Source of the DNA: Psychrobacter immobilis
GTDB lineage: Bacteria > Pseudomonadota > Gammaproteobacteria > Pseudomonadales > Moraxellaceae
Direction: 5' to 3'
Length of the DNA stretch: 64,000 bases
Assembly (NCBI GenBank): GCA_904846145.1
Contig: CAJGZL010000001.1
Location: forward strand, 2,480,001-2,544,000
The position numbers and the translations under genes are program-made. The first letter of the stretch is position 1; every line of letters starts with the position of its first letter. The notes below the pieces were generated by a model. It had not been told where the DNA came from. It searched no databases and was given only the letters and a program-made list of their open reading frames with translations. Positions 9,294-20,249 of this stretch are shown in pieces.

Positions 9294-11735
9294 ATGCGTA
9301 CGCCTTTATTTATGAGCGCGGCTGGGTTGCCGTTAGTGGTAGCAATGATGAGTGTCTCGGCACAAGCTGCAGATTTTGTAGCCACCGATATCGAATTTTC
9401 GGGTCTACAGCGCCTAACCTCTGATAGTCTCTATCCAGTTTTGCCTGTTTCAGTTGGCGATACGGTGACTGATGCAAGCTTAGCGGCTAGCATCAAAGCT
9501 TTGTATGCGACTGAGAACTTTGCCAATATTCAAAGCCGTGTCACGGGTAATCAGCTGCTTTTCGCTGTCGTTGAGCGTCCGATTATCGCTGAGGTAAATT
9601 TTGAGGGCAATAAACTCATTCCTAAAGAAGGCTTGACTCAAGGTCTTGAGAACGCAGGGTTATCGGTAGGTCAAGTGCTCAAGCAAGCGACGCTTCAAGG
9701 GGTTGCTAATGAGCTACAACAGCAATACATCTCGCAAGGCTATTACAATAGCGATATCGAAGTTGATCAGACACTACTTGATGGTAATCGAGTCAAATTA
9801 GACATCCGCTTTATAGAAGGCAAGCCCTCTAAAGTGGTTGATATTAATGTCATTGGTAATAGTCATTTTAGCGATAAACAGATCAGAGAGGTGTTTGCGC
9901 TAAAGGAGTCCTCTTGGACGCGCTTGCTATCTAAATCTGATCGCTATGCGCAAGAGAAGTTAGCCGCCAGTTTAGAGAGCCTCAAAGCGCTTTATCAGAA
10001 TGATGGTTATGTGCGTTTTGCCGTTGATAATGCTGTGCTCAATATTAGTGAAGATAAAAGTAATGTATTTATTGAGATTAGCCTAACTGAAGGCGCGCAG
10101 TATCAGTTCGGTGAGATTAACTTCTTGGGTAAGCCTAAATTTACTACTGATGAGCTCAAAGAGCTCGTGACTTTTGCGCCTACCAATAATTATTCGCAAG
10201 CTGAGCTAGACGCAACAACCTTAGCGCTAAAAAACCGTTACGGTAATGAAGGCTATTATTTGGCTCAAATACGTCCTGTACCGCGTATTAATGATGACAC
10301 CAAAGTCGTCGATATTGATTATTATATAGATCCTGCACGGCCTGTTTATGTGCGCCGAATTAATTTTAGTGGCAATGTCAAAACCATGGATGAAGTATTA
10401 CGCCGTGAGATGCGCCAACTAGAGGGTGCTTTGGCCTCTAACGAAAAGATTCAGCTATCGCGGGTTCGCTTGATGCGTACTGGGTTTTTCAAAGACGTCA
10501 AAACTGAGGTTAGATCAGTACCCAATCAGCCCGATCAAATTGATGTCAACTATATCGTTGAAGAGCAACCTTCAGGTAGCTCAACGATTGCAGCGGGTTA
10601 CTCACAGAGTGGCGGTATTACCTTTCAGTTAGACTTAACTCAAAATAACTTTATGGGCACTGGTAATCGAGTAAAAGCGGCGTTATCACGCTCAGAGACT
10701 CGTGATTCTTATAGTTTGGGCTATACTGATCCGTATTTTACTGAGAATGGTGTCTCGCAAGGGATTAGTGCTTACTATCGTGAAACCAAGTTTGATGATA
10801 GAAACGTGAGTAACTACGTGACTGACTCTTATGGTGGTACGCTGAACTATAGCTATCCTGTTGATGAAACCAAGCGCGTTAGTGCTGGTATCAACGTGGA
10901 TAATACGACAGTACGTGGGGGTCGATTCCTTGGCGTCTCAAACGTCGATCGCATCTTAGAGGACGGTGGTGAAGTCACCAGCTTTGAGGAAGGTGCTAAC
11001 TTTAAGAACGACTATACGACCTACAATCTATTATTAGGCTGGGATTATAGTACGCTTGATCGTCCCGTATTCCCAACCAAAGGCATGAGTCACAGGGTTG
11101 ATGGTACTATAGGTCTTGGTGACTCCAGTTATCAAAAAGCTATCTATAGTGGTAATATCTATTATCCTATATACAAAGATTGGGTCGCTCGCGGCTATAC
11201 TAAGCTTGGTTATGGTAATGATTTGCCGTTTTATGAGAACTTTTATGCAGGGGGTTATGGTTCAGTACGTGGCTATGAGTCCTCAAGTCTAGGACCCAGA
11301 TCTAAAGCTTACAATGATGTCATTACTGGGACTGATCGTATCAGAGATGAAGAGGTCGGTGGCAACGCTTTAGCAAGTTTTGGTGCTGAGCTGATCTTGC
11401 CATTACCTTTTAAAGCGGACTGGGCCGATCAAGTTCGTCCTGTGCTATTCGCTGAAGGTGGTCAAGTATTTGATACGACTGGTAGAGAAGATAGCACCTT
11501 TACTGATCCTGTTTCTGGATCTAATACTTTCCCCGATCCTACTCTTGATGATCCCGACAGAACCAAGCAAATTCCTTTGTTAACTCAAGACAATAAGTTT
11601 CGTTTTAGTGCTGGTGCTGGGGTAACTTGGTATACGCCGATTGGTCCTATTTCGATTAGCTATGCGATACCGTTTGGCGATAAAGAAGGCGATCAGACTG
11701 AAAAAGTCCAGTTCCAGATCGGTAGTACCTTCTAA
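9294..11735 (+). CDS. bamA: Outer membrane protein assembly factor BamA
   Basis: BamA is the core Omp85 insertase for beta-barrel proteins. The 813-aa precursor starts with a signal peptide ending SVSAQA, then five POTRA domains (about residues 25-420) and a 16-strand barrel with the VRGY loop motif (GGYGSVRGYESSSLGP; VRGF/Y is the family's lid-lock motif) and an aromatic C-terminal strand ending IGSTF. ATG 9294 is chosen because GGA lies 8 nt upstream; a GTG at 9288 is too close to it. Unlike most gammaproteobacteria, lpxD follows directly with no skp. Confidence 0.97.
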   Translation: MRTPLFMSAAGLPLVVAMMSVSAQAADFVATDIEFSGLQRLTSDSLYPVLPVSVGDTVTDASLAASIKALYATENFANIQSRVTGNQLLFAVVERPIIAEVNFEGNKLIPKEGLTQGLENAGLSVGQVLKQATLQGVANELQQQYISQGYYNSDIEVDQTLLDGNRVKLDIRFIEGKPSKVVDINVIGNSHFSDKQIREVFALKESSWTRLLSKSDRYAQEKLAASLESLKALYQNDGYVRFAVDNAVLNISEDKSNVFIEISLTEGAQYQFGEINFLGKPKFTTDELKELVTFAPTNNYSQAELDATTLALKNRYGNEGYYLAQIRPVPRINDDTKVVDIDYYIDPARPVYVRRINFSGNVKTMDEVLRREMRQLEGALASNEKIQLSRVRLMRTGFFKDVKTEVRSVPNQPDQIDVNYIVEEQPSGSSTIAAGYSQSGGITFQLDLTQNNFMGTGNRVKAALSRSETRDSYSLGYTDPYFTENGVSQGISAYYRETKFDDRNVSNYVTDSYGGTLNYSYPVDETKRVSAGINVDNTTVRGGRFLGVSNVDRILEDGGEVTSFEEGANFKNDYTTYNLLLGWDYSTLDRPVFPTKGMSHRVDGTIGLGDSSYQKAIYSGNIYYPIYKDWVARGYTKLGYGNDLPFYENFYAGGYGSVRGYESSSLGPRSKAYNDVITGTDRIRDEEVGGNALASFGAELILPLPFKADWADQVRPVLFAEGGQVFDTTGREDSTFTDPVSGSNTFPDPTLDDPDRTKQIPLLTQDNKFRFSAGAGVTWYTPIGPISISYAIPFGDKEGDQTEKVQFQIGSTF

Positions 11736-11894
11736 GCGAGTTATAATAAGCTATAGGGTTAATGGTTTGCTCAGTTTTGTGCAAGTGTAGAGCTAGGTAA
11801 ATCATTAGCTTATAACATTAAGAGATAGCCAAGGTGATGGTTTAGCTTGGCATCTATTTCTATTTTACTACTACTAATAATAGTACTATTAACT

Positions 11895-12911
11895 ATGATA
11901 ACGATTTCGCAACTTATCAGCCAAATTGAGCAACGTCAGCCAGTACTAAATGAGGCGACGCTCAGTCCCGAGCAGCTGCAAGTTAAGCTAAGCAGCATCG
12001 GTAATTTAATAGACGCTAAAGAATCTCAGTTAGGATTTTTGGCTGATCCAAATTACATCGTTCATCTTGCTAGCAGTCAAGCAGGTGCGGTGCTAGTGAC
12101 AGAGCAGTTTTTTGATCAAGCACCTAAGTCTTGTATACCGTTAGTCGTTGCAACCCCATATTTGGCATATGCGAGCGCCAGCCAGTTATTTGCGCCCAAA
12201 GCGGCTACCTCTATTATTCATCCTACAGCGGTAATCGCTGATAGTGCTGATATTGCTAGTGGCGTCAGTATTGGCGCTTTTTGTGTCATTGGTGAGCAGG
12301 TAACAATAGGCACAGGCAGCTGTCTAAAAGCACATGTCGTGGTTGAAGCAAACAGTCATATTGGTGATTACTGCATATTTGAGTCGCAAGTGGTCGTAGC
12401 CCATAATTGTCTGATCGGCAATCATGTCCGCCTTCATACTGGGGTAAGTATCGGTAGCGAAGGTTTTGGCTTTGTACCAACTGCTGATCCAAGCGTTAGT
12501 GGCTGGGAGCGTATTGCTCAGCTGGGGCGAGTGATTATCGGTGATCATGTACGTATCGGTAGTAATACTTGTGTGGATCGTGGTGCTATCGATGATACCG
12601 TCATTGGCAATCACGTTATTATTGATAATTTAGTGCAAGTTGCGCATAACGTTCGCATTGGCGATGGAACTGCGATAGCCGCTAATACTGGTATTGCTGG
12701 TAGCACTACTATAGGCAAACGCTGTATTATTGGCGGGGCTGTTGGTATAACTGGACACATCAATATAACTGATGATGTAACTTTATCAGCTATGACTATG
12801 GTCACCAAATCGATTAATACCGCAGGGTACTATTCCTCTGGTACCGTTGCTATGCCGACGGCAAAATGGCGACGTGCTGCGGTTCGCTTTCGTCAACTAG
12901 GTAATGATTAG
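11895..12911 (+). CDS. lpxD: UDP-3-O-(3-hydroxyacyl)glucosamine N-acyltransferase LpxD
   Basis: LpxD adds the N-linked 3-hydroxyacyl chain in lipid A synthesis. Seen here: an N-terminal uridine-binding region, then many left-handed beta-helix hexapeptide repeats ([14 protein letters not shown] and onward), with [20 protein letters not shown] holding the catalytic His, and the preceding FGF segment. The ATG at 11895 gives 338 aa (E. coli 341) starting MITISQL, the expected N terminus. An upstream TTG at 11847 would prepend an unlikely Leu/Ile-rich stretch. No strong Shine-Dalgarno is visible. It clusters with fabZ and lpxA but skp is absent upstream. Confidence 0.95.
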   Translation: MITISQLISQIEQRQPVLNEATLSPEQLQVKLSSIGNLIDAKESQLGFLADPNYIVHLASSQAGAVLVTEQFFDQAPKSCIPLVVATPYLAYASASQLFAPKAATSIIHPTAVIADSADIASGVSIGAFCVIGEQVTIGTGSCLKAHVVVEANSHIGDYCIFESQVVVAHNCLIGNHVRLHTGVSIGSEGFGFVPTADPSVSGWERIAQLGRVIIGDHVRIGSNTCVDRGAIDDTVIGNHVIIDNLVQVAHNVRIGDGTAIAANTGIAGSTTIGKRCIIGGAVGITGHINITDDVTLSAMTMVTKSINTAGYYSSGTVAMPTAKWRRAAVRFRQLGND

Positions 12912-13067
12912 TTATTGCAATCGTTTTTATTAATTGTAGCCATAGTTTTTAAGTACTGCTTATTTTAAGTATTATGTATTCTAAAGATCATGTACAGAGT
13001 TTTATAAAATAATTTTAGTTTACCTTTATGAGTAAACAGCCCGCAACGATTGCAAGGAAGCACTATT

Positions 13068-13589
13068 ATGAACGCCATCAATATCGACATAGAAACCTTG
13101 ACTGATGACGATATAAAGTCATTGGCTGAGCAAAACCTGACTTTACCGCTTACTTACCATACGCTCAAGCACTATTTGCCACATCGTTATCCCTTTATGT
13201 TGGTTGATAAAATTACCGCTTGTAAGCCTGGTGAATGCATTACTGGTATCAAAAACGTGACCATTAATGAAGAGTTTTTTAATGGACATTTCCCTGATGA
13301 GCCGATCATGCCAGGGGTGCTGATGGTCGAGTCTATGGCGCAAGTTTCAGGGGTACTTGGCTTTATTAGTGCAGGGTTGACCGCTGAAGATGGCTATTTG
13401 TATTTATTTGCAGGGGTGGATAAAGTGCGCTTTAAGCGTCAAGTTATTCCCGGCGATCAGCTCATTATTAGATCTACACTAACTATGCAAAAGCGTGGTA
13501 TCTATAAGTTTGACTGTACGGTACATGTGGGTCAACAGCTTGCCTGTAGCGCGCAAGTGATGATTGCTCGTCAAGAGCAGAATGCTTAG
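13068..13589 (+). CDS. fabZ: 3-hydroxyacyl-ACP dehydratase FabZ
   Basis: FabZ dehydrates 3-hydroxyacyl-ACP in fatty-acid elongation and competes with LpxA/LpxD for 3-hydroxyacyl-ACP. The hot-dog fold motifs are present: LPHRYPFMLVDKI, then NGHFPDEPIMPGVLMVESMAQ with the catalytic His and Glu, then GVDKVRFKRQVIPGDQL. AAGGA precedes ATG 13068, giving 173 aa. A TTG at 13050 is rejected. The N-terminal extension of about 25 residues is longer than in E. coli (151 aa). It lies between lpxD and lpxA. Confidence 0.96.
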   Translation: MNAINIDIETLTDDDIKSLAEQNLTLPLTYHTLKHYLPHRYPFMLVDKITACKPGECITGIKNVTINEEFFNGHFPDEPIMPGVLMVESMAQVSGVLGFISAGLTAEDGYLYLFAGVDKVRFKRQVIPGDQLIIRSTLTMQKRGIYKFDCTVHVGQQLACSAQVMIARQEQNA

Positions 13590-13725
13590 TGCTGCTGATC
13601 AGCGTCATACTCTCTCATTCGTAACGCCTTAGTGGGGCGCTCGTTGGACGGATGCAAATAGTCAAAAAATCCCTTTTTAGTACCAGCTTATTGCAGCTAT
13701 TATTAAAATTACCAAGGCCTATATT

Positions 13726-14502
13726 ATGAGTCAAATTCATCCTACTGCACTCATCTCGTCATCGGCAACGATAGATGATACTGCTGTCATCGGTCCTTAC
13801 TGCGTTATCGGTGAGGAAGTAACTATAGGCGCGCACACGGTGTTACATCGTCATGTGGTCGTCAGCAGGTTTACTCGAATTGGACAACATAATGAGATAT
13901 ATCAATTTGCCAGTATTGGTGAGGATTGTCAGGATTTAAAGTACGCAGGCGAGCGCACTTGGCTTGAGATTGGTGATCATAATATCATTCGTGAAGCTTG
14001 TAGCTTGCATCGTGGTACCGTGCAAGATAACTCGTTGACTAAGATTGGTAATCATAATTTACTGATGGTCAACACTCATATTGCTCACGATTGCACTATT
14101 GGTGATAGTAATATTTTTGCCAATAATGTAGGCATTGCAGGTCATGTGATTATAGGCAATCATACTATCGTTGGTGGTAATTCAGGTGTTCATCAGTTTT
14201 GCCGAGTAGACGATTATAGCCTGATTGGCGGTGCCAGCTTAATTGTGAAAGATGTTGCCGCTTTTACTATGGTATCAGGTAATCCAGCGCGCGCTCATGG
14301 TCTTAACGTTGAAGGTATGCGCCGCAAAGGATGGACACAAGAGACTATCGAAGTATTGCGTCAGGCTTATATTACTATTTTTAGATCAGGGCTTACGACT
14401 AAGCAAGCGCTTGATAAGCTGCAAGAAAAGGTAGCAGATGAGCCCAAAATTCAGCTGTTAATCGACTCTTTAGCGCAAAGTAGCCGCGGTGTGGTTCGCT
14501 AA
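13726..14502 (+). CDS. lpxA: Acyl-ACP--UDP-N-acetylglucosamine O-acyltransferase LpxA
   Basis: LpxA performs the first step of lipid A synthesis. The 258-aa protein (E. coli 262) is built of hexapeptide repeats forming a beta-helix, with the catalytic His in NTHIAHDCTIGD, the chain-length ruler region NNVGIAGHVIIGN, and SGNPARAHGLNVEGMRRKG leading into the C-terminal helical domain. AAGG precedes the ATG. lpxB, which often follows, is not here: a terminator and an unrelated transporter come next. Confidence 0.97.
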   Translation: MSQIHPTALISSSATIDDTAVIGPYCVIGEEVTIGAHTVLHRHVVVSRFTRIGQHNEIYQFASIGEDCQDLKYAGERTWLEIGDHNIIREACSLHRGTVQDNSLTKIGNHNLLMVNTHIAHDCTIGDSNIFANNVGIAGHVIIGNHTIVGGNSGVHQFCRVDDYSLIGGASLIVKDVAAFTMVSGNPARAHGLNVEGMRRKGWTQETIEVLRQAYITIFRSGLTTKQALDKLQEKVADEPKIQLLIDSLAQSSRGVVR

Positions 14503-14549
14503 AGCTGCCATATCGTACTAAGCAGTCATGACGCTCAAGTCGACTATTT

Positions 14550-14579
14550 AAAAGCCATAACTAATTGTTATGGCTTTTT
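14550..14579 (+). terminator. Intrinsic terminator after lpxA
   Basis: Perfect 12-bp stem AAAAGCCATAAC (14550-14561) / GTTATGGCTTTT (14567-14578) with a 5-nt loop, followed by T-rich sequence. It closes the uppS-lpxA run. Confidence 0.85.
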
Positions 14580-14775
14580 GTATTTATAGCTTCTTGACTT
14601 TTGGCGCTGATTAGCAGAAACTGCCAAGTTATATGTAGTAAGATTGTAGCAACTTATCTTAACTAACCGTAAGTTTTAACCAACAGCAAACTAGCAATTT
14701 TTTTGATTATTATCGTTTTTTTTATAAGAACCTAAGATTATCAAAGCAATTATTAGTAGATTTTAGGAGTGTTAT

Positions 14776-16293
14776 ATGGCACAGCAAAGGGAAAATTGGT
14801 CTAGTAGAACAGGGTTTATTCTAGCCGCTGTTGGTTCAGCAGTAGGATTAGGTAACATATGGCGCTTTCCCTATGTCGCTTATGATAATGGTGGTGGGGC
14901 ATTTATGGTGCCTTATCTCATTGCCTTGTTAACCGCAGGTATTCCACTATTATTTTTAGATTATATTATCGGACACAAGTATCGCGCAGCAGCACCACGC
15001 GCCTACAAGAAATTCTCTCCATCAGGTCAGTTTGTTGGCTGGTGGCAAACGTTAGTCTCTTTTGTTATTGCCATCTATTACGCGGCGGTGATCGTTTGGG
15101 CGGGCAGCTATATGCTGTTCTCATTCGGGCAAAAGTGGGGTGAGGACACAACAACCTTCTTTGTCACTGACTTTGTACAGCATACAGGCGAGCTGACTTC
15201 AGTGTTCGTACCACAGATGTTTATAGGGCTGGTCATCGTTTGGGCAGTTGCTATTTTGATTATGTTTGGTGGTATCCGTAAAGGGGTTGAGCTGGCGAAC
15301 AAAATCTGTCTGCCTTTGCTTATAGTACTATTTGGTATTATGGTATTTAAAGCCGTTACTCTACCTGGCGCTGTTATTGGTCTAAATGCATTCTTTGAAC
15401 CCAATTGGACTAGAATGAGTGATCCAAATGTTTGGCTTGCCGCTTATGGTCATGTGTTTTTCTCTCTATCGGTAGGTTTTGGTATTATGGTCACTTATGC
15501 CTCCTACCTTAAAAAGAATACTAACTTAACGGGTGCAGGTTTAGTGGTTGGTTTTGCTAACTCTTCATTTGAGCTTATTGCAGGTATTGGTATCTTTGCC
15601 GCTATTGGTTTTATGGCAATGTCAACTGGTCAAGATGTTGCGGAAGTTGCTAGTGGCGGTGTTGGCCTTGCTTTCTTTGTCTTCCCTAAAATTATCTCGA
15701 CGATGGGTGCAAGCGGCGATTTTGTTGGCTTCTTATTCTTTGGCTCTCTAGTGGTCGCTGGTATTAGCTCGCTCATTAGTATTTTAGAAGTGCCAATCTC
15801 GGCCTTTCAAAGTAAATTTGACTGGTCACGCAAAAAAGCCGTTGCCCTGATTTGTGGTGTCTGTGCGGTGATCTCTATTGGTGCTTTCTCGACAGGTAGC
15901 TCGCTGGTGCTCGTTGATGTGATCGATCATTTTGCCAATAATATCGGTATTGTAGCGGGTGGTCTAATGTCTATCGTACTAGTCACTTGGTTTAATCGTA
16001 ATAAAATCCCAGGCTTGCTGGCGCACATCAACAGTATCTCTAGTATCAAACTAGGCGGTGCTTGGATATTTATGTTGACGGTTATTACGCCTACTGTGTT
16101 GACTATCTCTTTAGGTCTGAAATTTATTGATCTGGTTAAAACACCTTATGAGGGCTACTCTTCAACCATCCTGTTATTGTTTGGCTGGGGCGTTGTGGTG
16201 TTCTTTGGCTTAGGGGCATTTATACTGAGTCGTATGAAAGGTATCCATGACGCAGAAGATGATAAAGCTCGCCTGCTCGATGATGCACGCTAA
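14776..16293 (+). CDS. Neurotransmitter:sodium symporter family transporter (probably methionine/alanine import)
   Basis: A 505-aa polytopic membrane protein of the NSS (SNF) family, Na+-driven amino-acid uptake. The family signature is in helix 1: AAVGSAVGLGNIWRFPYVAYDNGGGAF, with the unwound Na+/substrate-binding segment; about 12 membrane segments follow. A strong AGGAG ribosome site precedes the ATG. The next gene encodes a 43-aa protein of the MetS type, which in Corynebacterium partners MetP for methionine/alanine transport, so this substrate is likely. LeuT-like proteins with other substrates cannot be excluded. Confidence 0.9.
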   Translation: MAQQRENWSSRTGFILAAVGSAVGLGNIWRFPYVAYDNGGGAFMVPYLIALLTAGIPLLFLDYIIGHKYRAAAPRAYKKFSPSGQFVGWWQTLVSFVIAIYYAAVIVWAGSYMLFSFGQKWGEDTTTFFVTDFVQHTGELTSVFVPQMFIGLVIVWAVAILIMFGGIRKGVELANKICLPLLIVLFGIMVFKAVTLPGAVIGLNAFFEPNWTRMSDPNVWLAAYGHVFFSLSVGFGIMVTYASYLKKNTNLTGAGLVVGFANSSFELIAGIGIFAAIGFMAMSTGQDVAEVASGGVGLAFFVFPKIISTMGASGDFVGFLFFGSLVVAGISSLISILEVPISAFQSKFDWSRKKAVALICGVCAVISIGAFSTGSSLVLVDVIDHFANNIGIVAGGLMSIVLVTWFNRNKIPGLLAHINSISSIKLGGAWIFMLTVITPTVLTISLGLKFIDLVKTPYEGYSSTILLLFGWGVVVFFGLGAFILSRMKGIHDAEDDKARLLDDAR

Positions 16294-16343
16294 ATAAGGC
16301 ATCAAAAATCTAGCAGATAGAAATTATTTTATAAGGATTTACT

Positions 16344-16475
16344 ATGAGTACTTCAGCTATTATTTTTATGATTATCTCTATGGTACTGATATGGGGCGGT
16401 CTAATTACTGCAATCATTCATCTCAGAAATAATCCTGATATTCCGATGGATCAGGTTCCTGATGATCGATATTAA
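16344..16475 (+). CDS. MetS-like NSS transporter small subunit (43 aa)
   Basis: A short ORF with AAGGA before the ATG, starting 51 bp after the transporter gene and on the same strand. The product starts MSTSAIIFMIISMVLIWGG: a single hydrophobic helix (about residues 5-26), a short basic turn (HLRNN) and an acidic tail ending PDDRY. This matches the methionine/alanine import NSS small-subunit family, which is needed for or stimulates transport by the adjacent large subunit. Very likely cotranscribed; both end at the terminator at 16516-16551. Confidence 0.85.
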   Translation: MSTSAIIFMIISMVLIWGGLITAIIHLRNNPDIPMDQVPDDRY

Positions 16476-16513
16476 TACTTTTATAATGTAGAAATAAAAG
16501 TATTAGTTACCAT

Positions 16514-16555
16514 AAAAAAATGCCAGTCAGCTTTTACTGTCTGGCATTTTTGGTT
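16514..16555. terminator. Bidirectional terminator between the NSS transporter and tgt
   Basis: AAAAAATGCCAG and CTGGCATTTTT (core ATGCCAG 16520-16526, CTGGCAT 16541-16547) pair, with A-run before and T-run after. It can serve the converging units on both strands. Confidence 0.8.
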
Positions 16556-16576
16556 TTGATCTAAATAATATTGTAG

Positions 16577-17764
<1,188 letters not shown>

Positions 17765-17970
17765 TTATACCATTGCTAGATGATTTTTGTGAGTCGTATA
17801 GTTTTTGTGGGACGCTTATTAGCAACTTGTCAGTTTAGAAGACCGTTTGGCTCTTAGTTTTGAGCACAGCAGTTTTAAGCATAGTAGAGCTATACCTAAA
17901 AGACACAGACAGTAAGACTGCAAAATTGCTAAAGTAAAGCTTGATTAAATAAATAATGACAGGATAAGCT

Positions 17971-18609
17971 ATGAAAGCTGGTGTTTATTTATTAGTAGGC
18001 AGTTTATTAACCTTACCAGGAGTGGCTATGGCTACTGAAGAACCCGAGTATACGGTTTTGACTCAAGTGGATGACTTTGAGCTACGTCGCTATGATCCAC
18101 AAATTGTGGCACAAACGTGGGTGTCAGGCGATCAAAAGCAGGCGAGTAATAAAGGCTTTAAAATACTAGCCGACTATATTTTTGGTAATAACACTGCGCC
18201 TAGTGGCGAGAGTAGTAAGATTAGCATGACGTCACCTGTCAAAATGCAGCCCCAAACGGGCGAATCTCAAAAGATCGCTATGACCTCTCCTGTAGCCATG
18301 CAAGAGCAAGATGGTAAATGGCGGGTTAGGTTTGTGATGCCGAGTAAATATACCATGCAGACATTGCCAAAGCCTAATAACTCTGAGGTTAGTCTTATCG
18401 AAATACCCATGCAGACTTATGGCGTGATTAAGTTTTCAGGGTTTACAGGTGAGCAAAAAGTGGCGGATAAAACCCAAGCGCTAAAAACTTGGATGCAAGG
18501 CCAAAACTTAAAGATAATAGGGGATGCTGAGATGGCACGGTATGATCCACCGTGGACATTGCCCTTTATGCGTCGCAATGAAGTTATGATTGAGTATCAA
18601 GCTAATTAA
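17971..18609 (+). CDS. SOUL-family heme-binding protein, secreted
   Basis: A 212-aa protein with a signal peptide (MKAGVYLLVGSLLTLPGVAMA, cleavage likely before TEE). The mature part matches the SOUL/HBP fold: YTVLTQVDDFELRRYDPQIVAQT at the start, repeated KISMTSPVKM and KIAMTSPVAM segments, and a C-terminal RYDPPWTLPFMRRNEVMIEY. Family members bind heme or tetrapyrroles weakly, and the bacterial role is unknown. AGGAT precedes the ATG. It stands alone between tgt (-) and a bidirectional terminator. Confidence 0.88.
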   Translation: MKAGVYLLVGSLLTLPGVAMATEEPEYTVLTQVDDFELRRYDPQIVAQTWVSGDQKQASNKGFKILADYIFGNNTAPSGESSKISMTSPVKMQPQTGESQKIAMTSPVAMQEQDGKWRVRFVMPSKYTMQTLPKPNNSEVSLIEIPMQTYGVIKFSGFTGEQKVADKTQALKTWMQGQNLKIIGDAEMARYDPPWTLPFMRRNEVMIEYQAN

Positions 18610-18641
18610 TTATAATTTCTACGGATAATATCTTAATAAGC

Positions 18642-18665
18642 GTAGGGTGCATTCCATGCACCGTT
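18642..18665. repeat. Short palindromic intergenic element GGTGCA-N5-TGCACC
   Basis: GGTGCA (18646-18651) and TGCACC (18657-18662) form a perfect 6-bp hairpin in the sequence GTAGGGTGCATTCCATGCAC. Similar palindromic sequences are dispersed in many bacterial intergenic regions. Only one copy is seen here, so repeat status is inferred. Confidence 0.3.
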
Positions 18666-18720
18666 GACTCAATTTAGCGACGAGATAGAAAGTATTTTTT
18701 TAAAGTTTGGTATAGCTATA

Positions 18721-18752
18721 TGAAAAAAGACAGCCTAAGCTGTCTTTTTTCA
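18721..18752. terminator. Bidirectional terminator between the SOUL gene and asd
   Basis: Perfect 14-bp stem TGAAAAAAGACAGC / GCTGTCTTTTTTCA around loop CTAA. The A-run and T-run arms make it work in both directions for the convergent genes. Confidence 0.9.
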
Positions 18753-18779
18753 TATGATTTCAAATTAAGATGGCATACG

Positions 18780-19913
18780 TTAGGTTTTTTGTTCACGGAT
18801 GATGTTGAGCATACGGCGTAGGGGTTCAGCTGCACCCCATAATAGCTGGTCACCGACAGTAAACGCGCCTAGATATTCAGGCCCCATATTCAGCTTACGT
18901 AGACGACCAATAGCTACTGTCAAAGTACCAGTGACCGCGACAGGCGTTAGGCGCTGTATAGTCGCCTGCTTGTCATCTTCGACCACGTCTAACCACTCGT
19001 TACCACTGTTCTTTAGCGCCGCTTCAATCTCACTCAATGGAATATCTTTTTTGAGCTTGATAGTAAGCCCTTGTGCATGGCAGCGCATAGCACCAATACG
19101 CACACACATCCCATCGATAGCAATCGTGTTATCAGCGTCATTACCTAAGATTTTATTAGTCTCAACGCCGCCTTTCCACTCTTCTTTTGACTGCTTATTG
19201 TCTAATTGAACATCGATATAAGGTATTAAGCTACCTGCTAATGGCACGCCAAAATACTGCTGCGGAAAATCCGCTGAGCGCTGAGTAGCAGCGATCTTTT
19301 TATCGATCTCAAGGATAGCGCTTGAAGGATCAGCCAGCTCATCGGCAACCGCGTCACGCAATACACCCATACCTTCGATCAGCTCGCGCATATTGTTCGC
19401 GCCTGAGCCACTAGCCGCTTGATAAGTCATCGCGCTGACCCATTCAACCCAGCCTCTATTGAAAAGCTCACCAATTGCCATCAGCATGAGCGATACCGTA
19501 CAGTTACCACCGATGAAGTCTTTGGTGCCGACCGCTAGTGCTTCATCGATGACTGAACGGTTCACTGGGTCAAGAATAATAACGCTGTCATCTTTCATAC
19601 GTAAAGTACTGGCAGCATCAATCCAATAGCCGCTCCAACCGCTATCGCGCAGTGGCTGATGTACCTTTTGGGTATAGTCACCACCTTGACAAGTAATAAT
19701 CACATCACAAGCAGCTAGGGCGTCAATATTATGAGCATCTTTTAATTGGCCAGTTTCAATACCATCAAAGCTTGGCGCATCGCCGCCAGCATTACTGGTC
19801 GAGAAGAACACTGGGGTAATACCAGCGAAGTCTTTTTCGTCACGCATACGCTGTACAAGTACCGAGCCGACCATACCGCGCCAGCCGACCAAACCTACTG
19901 TCAAGTTGCTCAT
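18780..19913 (-). CDS. asd: Aspartate-semialdehyde dehydrogenase
   Basis: Asd reduces aspartyl phosphate with NADPH, feeding lysine/diaminopimelate, threonine and methionine synthesis. Seen here: NADP motif [13 protein letters not shown] at the N terminus, [16 protein letters not shown], the catalytic Cys in [31 protein letters not shown], and [17 protein letters not shown] with the catalytic His. The 377-aa length and GWRGMVG motif mark the long gammaproteobacterial type (E. coli 367). Start ATG is preceded by GGAT. Monocistronic. Confidence 0.97.
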   Translation of the reverse strand: MSNLTVGLVGWRGMVGSVLVQRMRDEKDFAGITPVFFSTSNAGGDAPSFDGIETGQLKDAHNIDALAACDVIITCQGGDYTQKVHQPLRDSGWSGYWIDAASTLRMKDDSVIILDPVNRSVIDEALAVGTKDFIGGNCTVSLMLMAIGELFNRGWVEWVSAMTYQAASGSGANNMRELIEGMGVLRDAVADELADPSSAILEIDKKIAATQRSADFPQQYFGVPLAGSLIPYIDVQLDNKQSKEEWKGGVETNKILGNDADNTIAIDGMCVRIGAMRCHAQGLTIKLKKDIPLSEIEAALKNSGNEWLDVVEDDKQATIQRLTPVAVTGTLTVAIGRLRKLNMGPEYLGAFTVGDQLLWGAAEPLRRMLNIIREQKT

Positions 19914-20249
19914 CAGATGTAATCCTTATTTACCGTTGTTGCTTATTTAAGATTAGGTAATACCAAACTATTTGCTATAAAGTCAACCAGTAACAATGCC
20001 GTGAATAGCCTTAAAAAGCAAGACGTTTACGAAGAATTTATGAGTTTTTTTAATCACTATTAGCTGGGTGTATAGCAACTTTGAGTTATCTCTTTATTAT
20101 AATGAGCTATAAAACATTTGCTCCAATGGACAAATTATTTATTGAATCACTACATAATAAAGCGCTAACATCGTGCACAATAGATCTTAAATTATAATAC
20201 TTTACTATTAGCTTTTTGCTATTACTTCAATAACGGGTTCATAAGTCTT
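19914..20249. other. Divergent intergenic region, no gene seen
   Basis: 336 bp of AT-rich sequence between asd (-) and the membrane EEP protein (+). It must hold both promoters. No ORF with a ribosome site, hairpin of note or clear operator was found. Confidence 0.5.

Noticed and set aside
11847..11894. TTG start giving LpxD a hydrophobic N-terminal extension
   Set aside because: The Leu/Ile-rich prefix is absent from the family, and ATG 11895 gives the normal length and N terminus.
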